Below are positions 18,299 through 31,060 of a stretch of 64,000 nucleotides of DNA, one piece after another. Position numbers and translations under genes: made by a program. Position 1 is the stretch's first letter, and each line of letters opens with the position of its first letter. The notes below the pieces were generated by a model that was not told the origin of the DNA, did not search any database, and saw only the letters and a program-made list of their open reading frames with translations. Source of the DNA: Nymphaea colorata (lineage: Eukaryota; Streptophyta; Magnoliopsida; Nymphaeales; Nymphaeaceae). The DNA lies in NCBI RefSeq assembly GCF_008831285.2, contig NC_045144.1, forward strand, positions 8,717,886-8,781,885, in the 5' to 3' direction.

Positions 18299-21100
18299 AT
18301 GCCAGAAATAATAGACCTTGATGAGCACTCGTCACTCTTTGGTGCTCCCCTCTCTCGTCTACACCTGCAAGAGGATGAAGAGATTGAAGAAGGTGAAAAC
18401 AAAGAATTTGAAGGAGGAGAAGATGAGGAGGAAGAAGAACAAGAAAGTGATCTTCCTGTTACTTTAGGTTTTGTGGAGAAGCCGAAGAACCCAATCTCTC
18501 TTCTCCGCCAATTCTTCCCATGCAAGGCTGGGGGTGCTCCGGTGAGGCTTGCTACTATGCCTGGCATTTAGTATTGCTTTTCTTGTTTTACAGAATTATT
18601 GAGGTTTTTTGTTGCTTTATGTGCTGTCAGGCATGGTTGGATCCAATTAATTTACCATATGGGAATGCTACTCTTTGTGGCTTCTGTGGGGTGCCTCTTC
18701 AGTTTTTGATTCAGGTAGTAGGCTCCATAACTTTAATTTTGGAGATTGGGGTTTTGATTTCTAATTTGTTGGCAAGTTTATATTTTCTTCAACTTTGGGA
18801 TGGAGCCGTGAAATTTGGACTGTTTTGGCAAGGTTTATGCTCCAATTTCAGAGAAAGAATCGACCTTTCATCGGTCTTTATTCGTGTTCATGTGCACTTC
18901 CATGGAGTGCCTTAGGAAAGACCAGGCTACGCAAAGAAGAGGGGAGGTTGGAGTACAATCACGAAGGTGCAGTGTTTGTTTTTCTCAATTTCCTTTGAGT
19001 GTTTGCTGTGTTCTTGTTTTGTTTGTAGTCATGTATAGATAATTTCTGAGTTTAAGATTTTGACAAGTGCATGTTTTAGAAGTGTGAAGGTTTTTCGATG
19101 CCAACTACCACGGGCAAATCCCTTCTACTCCAATGAACCACCAAGATATGATGGCAAAGATGCACCACTTAGTGGTGGAGGTACTTTTAAGTTTCAGTTC
19201 ATTTGTTAACAGTCCCTGATTGGATGACTTCCATCTTGTACATATTATGTGAACTGATAAGTATGAAGGTCTAACTGTGCTATCGCTTTCATATTGCTAT
19301 CAAACTACTAAAATTTTTATCACGTTTTCAAACATTAGGAAGCTCTTTATGATGTATGTTGTTTGGCTGAACATGTTACTGGATTCCTCCTATGGTGACA
19401 TAGTTCTTTGATTCAATGAAGAGATCAACACATAATTTGTCATATTTAAACCCTTCATTATTTTTCTCCCAGCTCTGATTTTGTCTGATTTTAGTGTTAT
19501 TTCTTGCAAATTTTTGTTCCAGCTGCACTTTGTTATTGGTGTACAACATGGAAAGGAGAGAAGATTTGTGGCTCTTGTAGAAAAGCACGCTATTGCTCTG
19601 AAAAGCATCAGGTTACTATTATTATTACTGCGGTTATTATTCTCTCCTTTTCTTTTCGGTGTGTTTTTGATTCAACTGCCATTCATGAAGTTCCAACATA
19701 AATTCATTTGCTCTGTTGTGAAGGTTTTGCATTGGCGTGCTGGACACAAAATTGAATGCCGTCAGATAAGCACTGCTTCACAAGCTTCTCATCCTGCTGG
19801 TGCACAAGCCAAGCTTTCTCCACGAATTCCTAATGAAGGTCAGTTGACTAACTTATCTGATTAGATAAGGTGTGATGAAATCTTTGGACACTAATAAAAT
19901 TCTTTTTTGTTTCAGCTGCTAATTCTTCCTTATGGGAAGAATATGAAATTGTCAATGATGATGAATCCACATATGATGAAGTGGATAAAAAGGAGGAAAA
20001 CTACGAGTCTTCATTGGTTACAATAGGCAATACAACTGAACATCTAACGTCATTGTTGGACAAGTTTGAGGTATGGCTTCATGAATCAATCAAACAGGAA
20101 TCATTGCAGGAGCACTTTTGAACAACTATAAGGGTGAATTGGAACCAAAATGTCATGTACTCTGTGCCACCAGGGTGCGGCAGAAATGGACCCGCACTCG
20201 CGTCGACGCGACGCGGGTGCGACCCAGATTTGCAGCCAAACTGCACTTGATCAGGAAGCTCGCACCCAAACCGAACCGGTAAGGAGAGAGGGCGGTAGGG
20301 AGAGGGAGAGAGTGCGGGAGAAAGGGACACTATTTGGGGGAAAGGGAGAGCAACGGTGAGGGGACTGAACGCGAGAGGAAGAGAGGGCGAGTGAGGAGTG
20401 CGGGAGAAAGGGACACGATTTGGGGGAAAGGGAGAGCAAGGGTGAGGGGACTGAATGCGAGAGGAAGAGAGGACGAGTGAGGAGTGCCGGAGAAAGGGAC
20501 ACGATTTGGGGGAAAAGGAGAGCAAGGGTGAGGGGGACTGAACGCGAGAGGAAGAGAGGGCGAGTGAGGAGTGTGGGAGGAAGAGAGGTGCAGACAGAGA
20601 GGGCTCGAGCGAGGGGGAAACAGATGGGAGATGGGAGAGAGAAGAAGCTAATTACCCAAATCGCCGCTGCGCCGCCGCTGCCGCCGCCGCCGCTGCCGCT
20701 GCCGCTGCCGCTGCCGCTGCCGCTGCCGCTGCCACTGCTCCTTCCTCCACCTTCTTCTTCTCTGTGTTGATGCTCACCTGTGGAATGAGAGATTGAGAGG
20801 GCAACGAAGAGGGAGATGGAGAGGAAGACGAGGAAGGGGAACCCGTCAGGCTTCCTCTTCGAGCGATAGAGTTTGGGTCTGGATTTGGATTCTGATCCAA
20901 TTCGACCTACCTAAAACCAAAATCGTTATAGGAATAACCCTCGTCAGCGGAGCGCTTCGCCCCTCCCTCCGACCCCGAACCCAACCTCCTTATTAAGAAA
21001 GAAAGGAAGGGGGAAAATTGCAATTTTGATTTTGATATTTAATATTTTTGTGGTTTATAGATAATATTGTCATATATATTATTATTTATTGTTATTATAA

Positions 21101-21139
<39 letters not shown>

Positions 21140-23950
21140 TCTTGCCGCACCGCCGCACCTAAATTTTTTAAGATGTGCCGTACTAGCACCCGCACCCACA
21201 TCCCGCATCTTGGTGACATAGCATGTACTTACTACTCCCTAGTGAATTACAAAGCCAAAAAGAAGAAACATAGATGATGCACAAGTAATGACCATCGTAA
21301 ATGAAATAGATAAAATTAATAACCGAGTGGACTGTCTGGCATTGGCTTAACCCTGTCCATGGCGTGTTATTCTCACATGAGATCCAAACTCTATTGTAAG
21401 TGTCCTGTGGATCATGAGTGTTCCCTTTCGACTAAATATTCATTTTGTACAGGGAGATGAAGATAAAAAACATTGGGCTTCTTTCCAAGAGCGCATTGCA
21501 AGGGCCCCTGACCAGGTTATAAGGTAGTGTTTTTCTTTCCCTATTACTGTTATGAACAACCAAGTTTTAAATCCAAGAGAACTTACTACTTATTTCTAGT
21601 TTATAATCTGATAGCTCGTCTGTGAGTTAATTCATTCTGAAGAAACAAATGAAAAAGAAAAAGTTATTAAAGGTATGTATCAAGAATTCTGTTTAATGGA
21701 GACTTAGTGGACTTTTGGTTATCAACAAAGGAAACTATGTCAAAAAGTGAAAGTAAGTTGTGAAAAAATGAGGTGTAGAGGCATTCTAAGTGTTTGAGAA
21801 AGAGAAGTGGAGCAGTGGGGCACATATCTAACTGTCTTCTTGTCTTTTAAATTCTTAGTTCACTTCCAAGAAGTTTTTGGCTGTAGAAGTCTCGATATCT
21901 CCAGTACATCCAGTGGCCTTCAACAATTACACCACATGACTATTTTCCCCAAACACTGCAGTCTTTTTTTGGGATCTCTTTGAGAATTCAAACATACCAA
22001 TGTTTGCTTTGTATCTGTTGAACCAGTTGGCATCTATCCATGTTAGCATCAGCAAATTTGTCTAGAAATATCTGAATGCTATTTGTCATCATGCATCATC
22101 TAATTTTTTAGTCATTGCATAATCTTTTCTTCTTGCTTAAGCTTAAATTTGCAAGACCTTCCTCTTGCAGTCTTACCCTGTTCATTCTCCATTTTTGTAA
22201 TCCATGGGTTTGTTGGCTTTGGGACCTTCCTCTTTATTTTATATACAAGAACGTGCTTCCGAACACATTGGTTGGTTTTTCCTTGCCTGCTATGCCACTT
22301 TGAAATCTGTTGTTAGGCATTGAGGCAAGGTGTTGCACAAATTCCTCTTTTTTGACCTAAATGAATCTTGACAAGATCCGTCCTTCTTGAAGTATCTGTT
22401 TTGCTATGCGGTTTCATATGACCATTTTCTAGTTCTTATTTAGTACGTCTAAATACTGGTTCATCCATTTGACTGCTTATAATGTGCTTCTTGGGTCGCT
22501 ATTCCATCATATTGCATCCTAAGTTACATGGTTCCCTCTAGCTTGGCAAACTTTTCTCTAGCACTGTAACAATCATTCTCGCACTATGCATCTATTCAGA
22601 TATGAAGATGGTACTTGGAACTAAAGCTTGAATGTCTCATTTTACAATGCTGAGTCCTGATCAGCATAAGCTCTATTTATCCTTCAACTTTATATGGGTT
22701 TTGCAGCTTATGTAGACAAGTCTTCGAGTCCCTCTTTCTTGTTATTGATTGTACCTGTTTGATTGGTTTCAGGTACTGCAGAGATGTAAAAGCAGAACCA
22801 CTGTGGCCTGGTGTTAGTGGTCAGCCCTCTAAAGCTGATGTTCCTAATTGCAGCTTTTGTCATAGTCCTCGATATTTTGAGTTCCAGGTGAGTGAATTAT
22901 TTTGTGGATCTATTCTACTTTGGAAGTACTTGAAGTTGAACACAAATGAGCATCATTTGCGTGCCTCTTTGGTAGGGCTGTTCACTACCAATTTTGAGCT
23001 GAGCTGGGCCAGCTCGAATTTGGCTCCAGTGCCAAAGCTCAACGAGCTGGGCTTGAGGTCAAGTCGAGCTTGTGGTACCAAGCTCGAGCTTAAGAAGGCT
23101 CGGACTTGTCTCAGTTAAGCTTGAGCTCAGATTTAGCTGAGCTTAGCCAAGCTGTTTATTAAAAAGTTTATTTTGTAACGCAAAGTGAACAACCAGGTAA
23201 CTCATTGTAAGACTCCTTTTACACATTTTTTTTCCACGATTTTAATTGAGTATGAGCAAGCCAAGCCTGCCTAGCTCAAGCTTAATTTGTTTATTTAAGC
23301 GAGTGTATTTCTTAACTCAAATTTGACTCGTTTATTACGAGTCAAGCTCGAGTCAAGTTTTGGCTGACCAAGTTCCAGTTGAGCTTGAGTTCTCTACTCA
23401 TTGAACCCCCCTACTTTTTGGTTTACCACAGTAAAAACTAAATAATCAATATTTGTGTTTTTTTGCTACAATCGTTTTTCTGATATTCAAGTGGAATCCA
23501 ACTCTTACGAGACCTGGGTAAAGAAAATCGCATCCAATCAGCAACCAGACTTGGATCCAGGATCCTTATAAAAATTCTTGGCAAATTTGGTGTCTGATTC
23601 TGGCAGATACCAAGTCTAATTACATATAAAACTATGGACTCGGTATTATGTATCTTTCGTTCTAACATTAAACTTATTCTCAATAGCCAATTTTTCTGGT
23701 CGCATACTAGCAACTGAAACCAAACCCGCTTCTAAGGTGAAAAATGCCTTCTTTTGTGCTCCATGGTGCATCTATCACAGGTTTCTTTTCTTTTTTGTAG
23801 GTTCTGTCACAGCTGCTTTACTATTTCCAAGTGAGCAATGACTCAGATTCTCTAGATTGGGCCACAATTGCTGTATACACCTGTGCTGCTTCTTGTGAAG
23901 CAAGCACCAGCTACTGTGAGGAGTTTGCTTGGGTTCAGTTATGTTCATAA
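18299..23950 (+). CDS. PDCD2: PDCD2 family protein, 10 exons
   Basis: Exons: 18299-18541, 18631-18714, 18833-18966, 19080-19180, 19523-19611, 19724-19838, 19916-20070, 21453-21523, 22773-22887, 23801-23950. All junctions are GT-AG and in frame, giving 418 residues, a length I would expect for plant PDCD2. Residues 1-60 are acidic; LGFVEKPKNPISLLRQFFP and CGFCGVPLQFLIQVYAP form the N-terminal PDCD2 region. A MYND zinc finger spans about residues 191-229 (CYWC, CGSC, YC, H, GHKIEC). The C-terminal PDCD2_C domain follows from about 308 (HWASFQERIARAPDQVIRYC, CSFCHSPRYFEFQ, DWATIAVYTCAASC). PDCD2/Zfrp8 proteins are dedicated chaperones for ribosomal protein uS5 in small-subunit assembly in yeast, flies and humans. 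A cytosolic/nucleolar role here is by homology. I chose ATG 18299 because it is the first in-frame ATG. Introns 7 and 9 contain transposons; the reading frame is intact. Confidence 0.93.
20311..20575. repeat. 86-bp tandem repeat, about three copies
   Basis: A GA-rich unit beginning agtgcgggagaaagggacac recurs at 20311, 20397 and 20483, and its start recurs again at 20570, giving a period of 86-87 bases. The copies differ at only a few positions, so the array expanded recently or is kept similar. Open frames on both strands here are repeat artefacts. Confidence 0.85.
20763..20900 (-). pseudogene. Possible captured first exon inside the intron 7 element
   Basis: Read on the minus strand, a serine/proline-rich frame (DQNPNPDPNSIARRGSLTGS, then poly-Ser/Pro) ends at CAG followed by gtgagc, a good splice donor, at about 20775. 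The position corresponding to a start codon is TTG, one base from ATG. After the donor comes a triplet run (20663-20740) that only encodes poly-alanine. The pattern fits the 5' end of a host gene carried by the transposon. I do not recognise the donor gene. Confidence 0.35.
22973..23413. mobile_element. hAT-like GAGCTC-rich element in PDCD2 intron 9
   Basis: 441 bp starting TAGGGCTGTTCACTAC and ending TCATTGAACCCCCCTA, flanked by ctctttgg (22965-22972) and ctttttgg (23414-23421), an 8-bp duplication with one mismatch. The interior is full of gagctcgagc/agctcgag words and is non-coding. It belongs to the same family as 268-685. It sits about 85 bases after exon 9 and does not touch the splice sites. 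Confidence 0.8.
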
Positions 23951-24420
23951 AATTGCTTTTATTAATGCTCCACCTGCAATGCTGAGGATCGCCAGTTTTG
24001 GTAGCAGGTATGCTTTTGGGGAAGAGTGTATATGAATATCGCGTGAATAGGTTTCGATCTCAGTTTTTTGCTTCTTTATATTTGAAAACCTTAAGTTTAT
24101 ATATGCAGTCAAACCAACACAAACTTATATTTGAGAAATTAAAGATTGCAATGTGGCTTCATAAAATAATTCTCAAACACTTTCTTCTTACGGTAAGCAA
24201 TGAGAAGGCGGGGCTTCTGAGATGTAGGGCTGCCAACGGCGTCAAAGCAAAACGTTATAAAAAAAATGAGGAAGAGTTGGAAAACTTCCAAAATTATTAT
24301 CTCAAGGTAGGTGTTTTTTTTCCTCCACAAGTACTCCAGGATTTTGCCTCGCTCCTTTTTCTCTCTCTTTGTTTTGATGTCCTTGACGCTGCTTATTTCT
24401 GATTGACGGTTTATGGAATT
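23951..24420. other. Downstream of PDCD2
   Basis: Presumed PDCD2 3' untranslated region and flank. A plus-strand frame (23998-24402) has no recognisable domain and is partly mirrored by a frame on the other strand, so I do not call a gene. Confidence 0.35.
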
Positions 24421-26270
24421 CATACTAGAACTATTGAGGATAACAAAGCTGGTAGAGCTGGTCTAAATAATTCTGATAAAGCTGTCCAAAATATAAATCG
24501 TGATTGAATGAAGGATAAATCTTATGCTGGACATAGCAACGCAATCGGCACCATAATTGATTGAGAATCCAATCCTATACTGAATGGAAAGCATACAAAG
24601 ATAGAATCTTTCATGATCCACGGTGTGAGGTGAAATAATTGAGGGATTATAGCTATTTAAACCCACATTTCTGTAATTGTCTGAGCATGTAAAAACTCAA
24701 GGAAGTAGGTCTCTGATCTGCTCTTTCCCATGGATGTAGGTTCCCAAGAACTGAACCACGCAGATTTAGTTTCTTTTCACTTTTTCTCACGGTATCAGGG
24801 GGCACCGCCAAGGCACCAACTTATCTTCTTCCTCAATTGCTCAGTCTACATCCCCTCTGTCTACCCATAACATCTCCAATTTAGGCTACTCGAAGCTTAA
24901 CCATGAGAACTTTCTCTTTTGGCACGTACAACTGCTTGCTTTGATGGAAAGCTAGGATATGGAGGAAATATTTTTTAATGATGATGTTCACTTGTCAAAA
25001 TAGATGATTGAAGACTCAAATAACATTGCTGCTGTTAAGCTCAGGTACCAAATCACGTCTTTGCTGGAAGAAGGCAGATCGACTTCTTAAGTGGTGGATT
25101 ACAACCACCCTGTCAGAGTTTGTTTTGGGTTTGGTATGGGACTCAAGACATCCAATGAAATCTAGGAAACCCTTGTCCCTAACTATACCCTAGATTTAGA
25201 CTTACAAAAAGGGGATTTTGTCTAATACAATTATCGACTATTAAAAAGAAGACTGTCTCATTACATGAGCATATTAGAAAATGTGTGTGATGATCTTGCT
25301 GCCTTCGGAAAACTGGCTCAAGATAAAGGCATTCTGGTTGTTACGAGGTTTGAAAATAGTGTGTGATTCCTTTGTCACGACAAAGATGAAACGTCTAATG
25401 TCTTCCAACCATGATATTGTCCCACTTCTTTAGAGACATCAAACTCGAAGCAGTCTAAAGTATCCGCAATCCGCATAAAAAAAAAATTCTATTACAAGTT
25501 CAATTTCAAAAGCAAAACATTTGCTCAAAGAAATTCTGGTGAAAATGACAATGCTTCATCGTCACAATAGAAAGATTCAAATCAAGAATAATCAAAGAGC
25601 AAATTTCATGGCCTAACCTGTCAAATACGTGGCAAGAGAAACTACTCTACTTTAAACTGCCATAACAAGTGCATGGCCTAGCTTTTGCAGTTATGATTGT
25701 TTTAGAACCCCAAGGCTCTGAATGGTATATTGGTACTCGAGCATTATTGCATATGGTCAATTATGATGGTAAGTTATCTAGTTTGAAGCCTTTTTTTCAT
25801 AATTCTATTTTGGTTGGCAGTGTACATCAATTACATATATGATTGACAAGACTGATTCCTTACCCAAATTCTTTTGTTTTATGCAATGATCTTCATGTAC
25901 CACACATTACAAATAATTTATTGTCTATGAGCCAATTTACATGAAAGTTTGCTTTGAGTTTACATCTCTTGGTTTCATTGTTAAGGATATGAGAACCGAG
26001 AAAATTCTAGCCACCAGGAATAAACAAGAAGATTACACAACGGATTTGAACCTACTGCACTTTTTTGCACATTGAGACAACTCAACATCTCTAGACCTGT
26101 GGCGTACACTTTAGTACTCTTGGATGATCCATGTCTACCATTATTTAATCGGGTGTTTATTCCTAATCAAGTTCTAGATCTCATGCATTGCAATGAGTTG
26201 GCTAGGTATCATAGTTGACCTACCTTCCTTGGTGTGCTCAACCTATTCAAAACAAGTCTATCTAGCAGGT
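24421..26270 (+). pseudogene. Degenerate Copia: LTR end, gag, protease
   Basis: The right part of an LTR is recognisable by catggatgtaggttcccaag... aactgaaccacg near 24731-24762. It is followed at about 24790 by a primer-binding-like ggtatcaggggg. Plus-strand gag follows (LGYSKLNHENFLFWHVQLLA near 24880, SILENVCDDLAAFGKLA near 25270). Protease and pre-integrase blocks come next: EWYIGTRALLHMVNYDGKLS near 25718 (a decayed D-T/S-G-A box) and LHVPHITNNLLSMSQFT near 25895. Many stops and frameshifts are present. Reverse transcriptase of this copy is not seen; a LINE remnant follows. The left LTR boundary is uncertain. Confidence 0.7.
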
Positions 26271-26639
26271 TTAAATTGAGACAAAAGAACGAGGCCATAA
26301 TTCGAAACATGCCTGACTGGAGACTTGAAATTTGCCCAAAGTGCACGTAGTGTTCATCATTTGGATGTCGGATGAGGTGGGCACAATTAAACCATATATC
26401 CTGCTAGAAGCGGATGGTACCAATACTAGGCTTCCAATAGGTGGAACCTTCGATTTATTCCAGCTTTGCAATAAAAATATGGAAGAACCAAGAAGTTTCC
26501 TTGCACTCTTTGCAAGACGACAAACTTAGCAAAGATATTTTCTAGCCACAAAGTACCAATGCTGCCTTTCAATTCAAGAAGACAGTTTCTTCCATGCAAT
26601 ATGATGTTCTTTCTTCATATTACTTTAATCACCCCATAA

Positions 26640-28550
26640 AAAGCAAGCCATAACTGTTTGAAGCTTTTTACAACTGGAGTAGGCAACACAAATGTAGTGA
26701 TCCAATTGCTAATAATAGGGTTTACAACATGCTAAAGGAAGCATCCTATCTCTAAAAGATAAGGTGGAGATTTTTAGAAAGGCTAAATGGTAGTCTATCT
26801 TATTGAGAAGCACCTCAAAATGTAGGAGAGTAAGGTGGCCACAATATGACAAAAGTCCAAGATAAGTGATCATAAGGTTACTTATATCATATCCAAGCAT
26901 GATGAGATAAGTAATCCTGAATATGACTCGTTGTATCGAACAATCTAACATTTTATGGACTTGACCTTTGAACTGAATGACTCTCCAAATTCAAAAGCAT
27001 ATACTAGATTTTCTGGATGGACCATTTGTTTGTCTTATTAAACAGAAGAATATCATCTTCATAAGTTAAAAACATTGGTGCTCTACTAATTTTGGAGATA
27101 ACTGAAGACCTGATCTTAGATGCATCAAGCTTGTCTTTTCTTAAATCACACAAAAATCTCAATATAACAGCTATAAACAAAAAATGAAAGTGATGATCTC
27201 CCCATTTGAATTTGAATACTCACTTGGGGCACCATTTAACACGATTGTAGTTGTATAACCTAAGAACATAAATATTGCCCTTGAACTCTCAAAAATTTCC
27301 AATAAAACTTGCTAAGTCTAGACTTATGAAGGTTTCTTCATTAAAATAATTTGCCTTTGAAATCATGTTAGGAACTAGTGATAATACTGAGCTCAACTTG
27401 AGACAGTTTGGGCAAAAGTGAAAACATGGTTAAGATTCTTCTCTTGGAGATAATTTTACAGCTTTTTCTAAACAACAATGACAAGCATCTTCCTCATTTT
27501 AGCAATAAGTTTTAGCTTGAGAGGTTAAGAAAATTGCTGAAGAATAGGGCAAACCACCACCTCAATTCCCCAACATAGGACTGTCAGCTACTATTGCTAT
27601 GCTTACCAATGTTAATCACAATTTGCTCCTAATTGCTTTGTTTTGTCATGCTGTATAGCAAATTTGGGAATTAACTATAATATATTGGTCATAGGCCTAT
27701 CCTTCAGCTGGGTTTTATTTGGAATACTTTATAAACAAAATAATAGTCTAATGTAACTTAAACCAAAACAATTCTAGAACTGTGACTCCTCATCACCAAC
27801 TGTGCACACATGTCTTTCTCTTGAATGACATGCCACTCATCAACAATGCAGTCTGAGCTGTGCCACAACTCCATTTTTGGTGACCTCCAGTACTATACTT
27901 AACATTAAGAGGAGAAATCTTAACACAAGTAGACTACATCCCAAAAGCTTCTCAAGTTGGACAGATCCCACATCGTGCAATCTAGCATTCTTGGCCATCC
28001 ACAATTTTCATATAACAATATGAAAGCAAATTCCTCAATAGTGCATTAACCACCCATGCTAGAAGCTCATGGTGGACCACCACTTGAGCTAAGCTATGAA
28101 TGATCAGTGAGGACTTCTCTTCTTATCAAACTTGTTTATCACAACTATATGACAGTTGAATAGAACATGTGGGTCTCCTCTTCCTATTTCTAGTAGATGT
28201 GATATTTGTTAGCCAAGAAAAGACCCTTAATTTTCATTGATCTTGAGTGACTTATATTTCTTTACTAGCAATAAAGCAAAACCAGTGGCATGAAAAATAC
28301 TATATGTATACCAAATCCAATTCCTCCAAGCCTTTTCTAAACTCATTTCTTGAATCATCTCAAGAATGCAGCATGATCTAACATGCTCAATCAGCATACC
28401 CCGAAGCAACAATTGGTTAGGCCTGTCATAGGTGGTAGGGTGTGTGACGTGAACCCGCTTGAGAAAATATTCACATTGAGACAAGATAAGACTCAATCTG
28501 ATAAAGTCTCCAATACTGAAATCTTTTGAAGACATCTAGTACTACTGTAA
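26640..28550 (-). pseudogene. Degenerate LINE (L1-like) reverse transcriptase
   Basis: On the minus strand, MFLTYEDDILLFNKTNKWSI (about 27015-27075) is a decayed form of the LINE catalytic block with the YxDD box. Further along the element, ITYLGLLSYCGHLTLLHFEV and LLNKIDYHLAFLKISTLSFR (about 26760-26880) match the conserved region after the catalytic box. Sequence to about 28535 on the same strand is probably its more 5' coding part, but I recognise no endonuclease motif there. Multiple stops make it inactive. The limits are approximate. Confidence 0.6.
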
Positions 28551-28779
28551 AAGCTTTTAATGCTTAGAATTTTAAATTGTCAGTAATACAAAAACCAACA
28601 AAAAATGGTGTTTCAATACAAACAATAGATCCAACTTTTCAAAAAAAAAAAAGAAAATCCAAGGTATCTATATCGCTCTAAAGGATGTCTAAATCTTTGA
28701 TAATGTTGTTATTGATCACATGACATTCTCCTTCTGTTCAACTTCATTTTTTGTTTTCCATTAGGATGACCAATAAAGA

Positions 28780-31060
28780 ACTTGTGCATGCTAGCTTTTG
28801 AGGATCTATTCGTCATTGACATTGGTACATAACATTTTCTTACCAAATTTTGAATTTAATGTCATATCTATTAGTCTACTATCAAAATCTGTAAGTTGTA
28901 TTGATATTTGTTTTCACTAATTGCATTTTAGAGGACCCAAACTCTAAGATGATGATTGGTGTCAATGAATTGAATAATAGACTGCATCGCTCTAAAAGTT
29001 TATAGAAAGATATCTCAGAAATAAACTACAATGTTCCAAGTTTTATAGTTCAATTCAATAATGCTAGTTCTGCGTCTACTTTCTTTTTTATCTACAATTA
29101 TAGACGCTTCATGCACAATCTTTGATATATGACATTGTCAGCTGGATCATCCTTTAGATTCTAAGCATATTGTTTTGATATTGCTTTGACTAAACATATC
29201 TATCATGTTTGTCTATATCAAAAGGATGTGGACTACAAGTAAAATGACATTGTTACATATTCTTGAACTCATTAAAAGAGACATATGGAGGCCAAATTCA
29301 CAACCTGCAAGTACTAGAACCTATTAGTTTTTGAAGTCTTGCTGAAATGAGGATTTTTTTTAGAAGGCACAAGTGTGAAGTTGAACATTTGCTGAAGTAA
29401 ATTTTAGCTTGGTTGAAAATCAATTCAATACAAATGTTTAGAAATTCATGTCTAATATCTAATTTAGCCATCAAGGTTTGAAATGAGTATATAATACTAA
29501 TTGCAAGTAACATTCAATCACCTCTGCTTTAAGGAAAACTCCTTATGAAAAGTTTTGAAATAATTTTTAAGTTATTTTCATCTCAAGTTGTTTGCTTTAT
29601 GCAACTTGAAGCCTAAAGATAAATTTGACAAAACGGCTTGCAATTGCATCTTTTTTGGTTGCCCTTTTGGAGAAAAAATCTAACTATTATATGATCTACA
29701 AACCAAAAGAACTTTTGTAATGGATGTTGTATTTTTTAAACTAACTTTGCTTTATTACAAAACTCTAACAACATACCAAAAGTAGTAGTTTTCTAACAAG
29801 AGAATGATTGTCTCATGACCTTATTGTTGAGTCTTTTGTCACCAAACATTTAACAAAATCCATCTCATATAGACAATGTTCAAAATAAACTTTCTAGCAT
29901 TGAGTCATCTTTTATAATGTATATCAACAATGAAACTTAAGAATCACCAATGCATCAGGAACCTTGTCGCTAGTATCTGGCATCCACAAACATTCTCTTC
30001 AAAAATTTTTACAATATAAGGTTCCAAAGTCACTAGCTCAATCCTCTTTATGGAAAAATCTGCAACTATATATTCCCTATCAAAACCAATTCCCTTCAAT
30101 AAATTTTAGTTTGGATCACAATGTCTTCATTCTAAATATTTCATATCAATCCTATCCTACTTCCCATGGTAAGCCAAAACAATATAGTTGTTGGAGATAA
30201 ACAATAACATTAGAACTAGAGCCTTAAAGAAGAATGGTACCTAGTTGCTTGAATCTTGTTCACCAAGAATTGCTCAAATATCTGTAAGTAGATTTTCAAA
30301 ACTAAATACAATGCTGACGGTGGAATAGAAAGGCACACTGCTTGATTAGCCACCAAAGACCACCCTCAAATTGAATGTCTAGACTACCATAAGACATTTG
30401 CTTCAAAAGATGGTGACAATAATGTCTCGAATTTAGGCTACTATATATTCTTGGGTTAAGCTAATTCCATGACAAAAAAGCATCCCATCATCCCTAGGCC
30501 ATCAATTAAAGTCGAATATGTGGGCCTAGCAAATGTCTCAAGTGATTTTTTTTTTTGTCAAGATCATTACTAGTAGACTTCAAGATTAAATTAACATCTC
30601 CAATAGAAGTATACTATGCCAAATGTAATGCTCTTCATATCATAGTCAATCTAGTCTTCCATGAGCATACAAAACGTATACAAATAGATTTTCACATTTT
30701 AAATCAGGGGCTATTGAAGCAACATATATTTCTTCAAGAAATCGATTTGCAGACATGGTTGCCAAGGTTCTCGAGAGAAGCCAGTTTCTATTTTTTGAGG
30801 AGGAGTTTTGAAATTACAATATATCATTTACAGCATATACATGCATATGAGCATCAACGCTAAATAACAAATTAATATGTTTCATAAGGTTAATTGTGTC
30901 ATTGCAAATCCAATTACTTTTGTGTAGTTTTGTTGTAATTCTATTAGGAAGAAGCATCTAGAAGGGTGGAGATATTCTTTAAAGTTTTTAATACCTCTCA
31001 TGTATAATTATGCATTTGTTCTTCAATTAATGAAATTTGTAGAACCTTTCATCATACTTA
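28780..31060 (+). pseudogene. Degenerate Copia: protease to RNase H
   Basis: Plus-strand fragments in Copia order: LFVIDIGT (protease box, about 28805) and a pre-integrase HCQLDHPLDSKHIVL at about 29134. The integrase end KPKDKFDKTACNCIFFGCPF to YDLQTKRTFVMDVVFF lies at about 29610-29740, and reverse transcriptase TKYNADGGIERHTA at about 30302-30345. RNase H is split over LTSPIEVYYAKCNALHIIVN and LVFHEHTKRIQIDFHI (30588-30705). The following 30870-31060 resembles an LTR end. Large internal deletions and stops show an old copy. Its protease differs from that at 25.7 kb, so it is a separate insertion. Confidence 0.7.

Larger units (their letters stand above)
20162..21221. mobile_element. DNA element with 8-bp duplication in PDCD2 intron 7
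   Basis: The perfect 8-bp repeat catgtact (20154-20161 and 21222-21229) flanks 1,060 bp whose ends are imperfect inverted repeats, CTGTGCCACCAGGGTGCGG and CTATGTCACCAAGATGCGG (15 of 19). The interior contains an 86-bp GA-rich tandem repeat, a GCC/CTG triplet run and a possible captured first exon on the minus strand, but no transposase. An 8-bp duplication fits hAT or Mutator-like elements; the end sequence does not decide. It explains most of the 1,382-bp length of this intron. Confidence 0.8.

Noticed and set aside
20079-20770. Open frames of 116-148 codons in PDCD2 intron 7
   Set aside because: They read the 86-bp tandem repeat and the triplet run of a transposon and have no domain.
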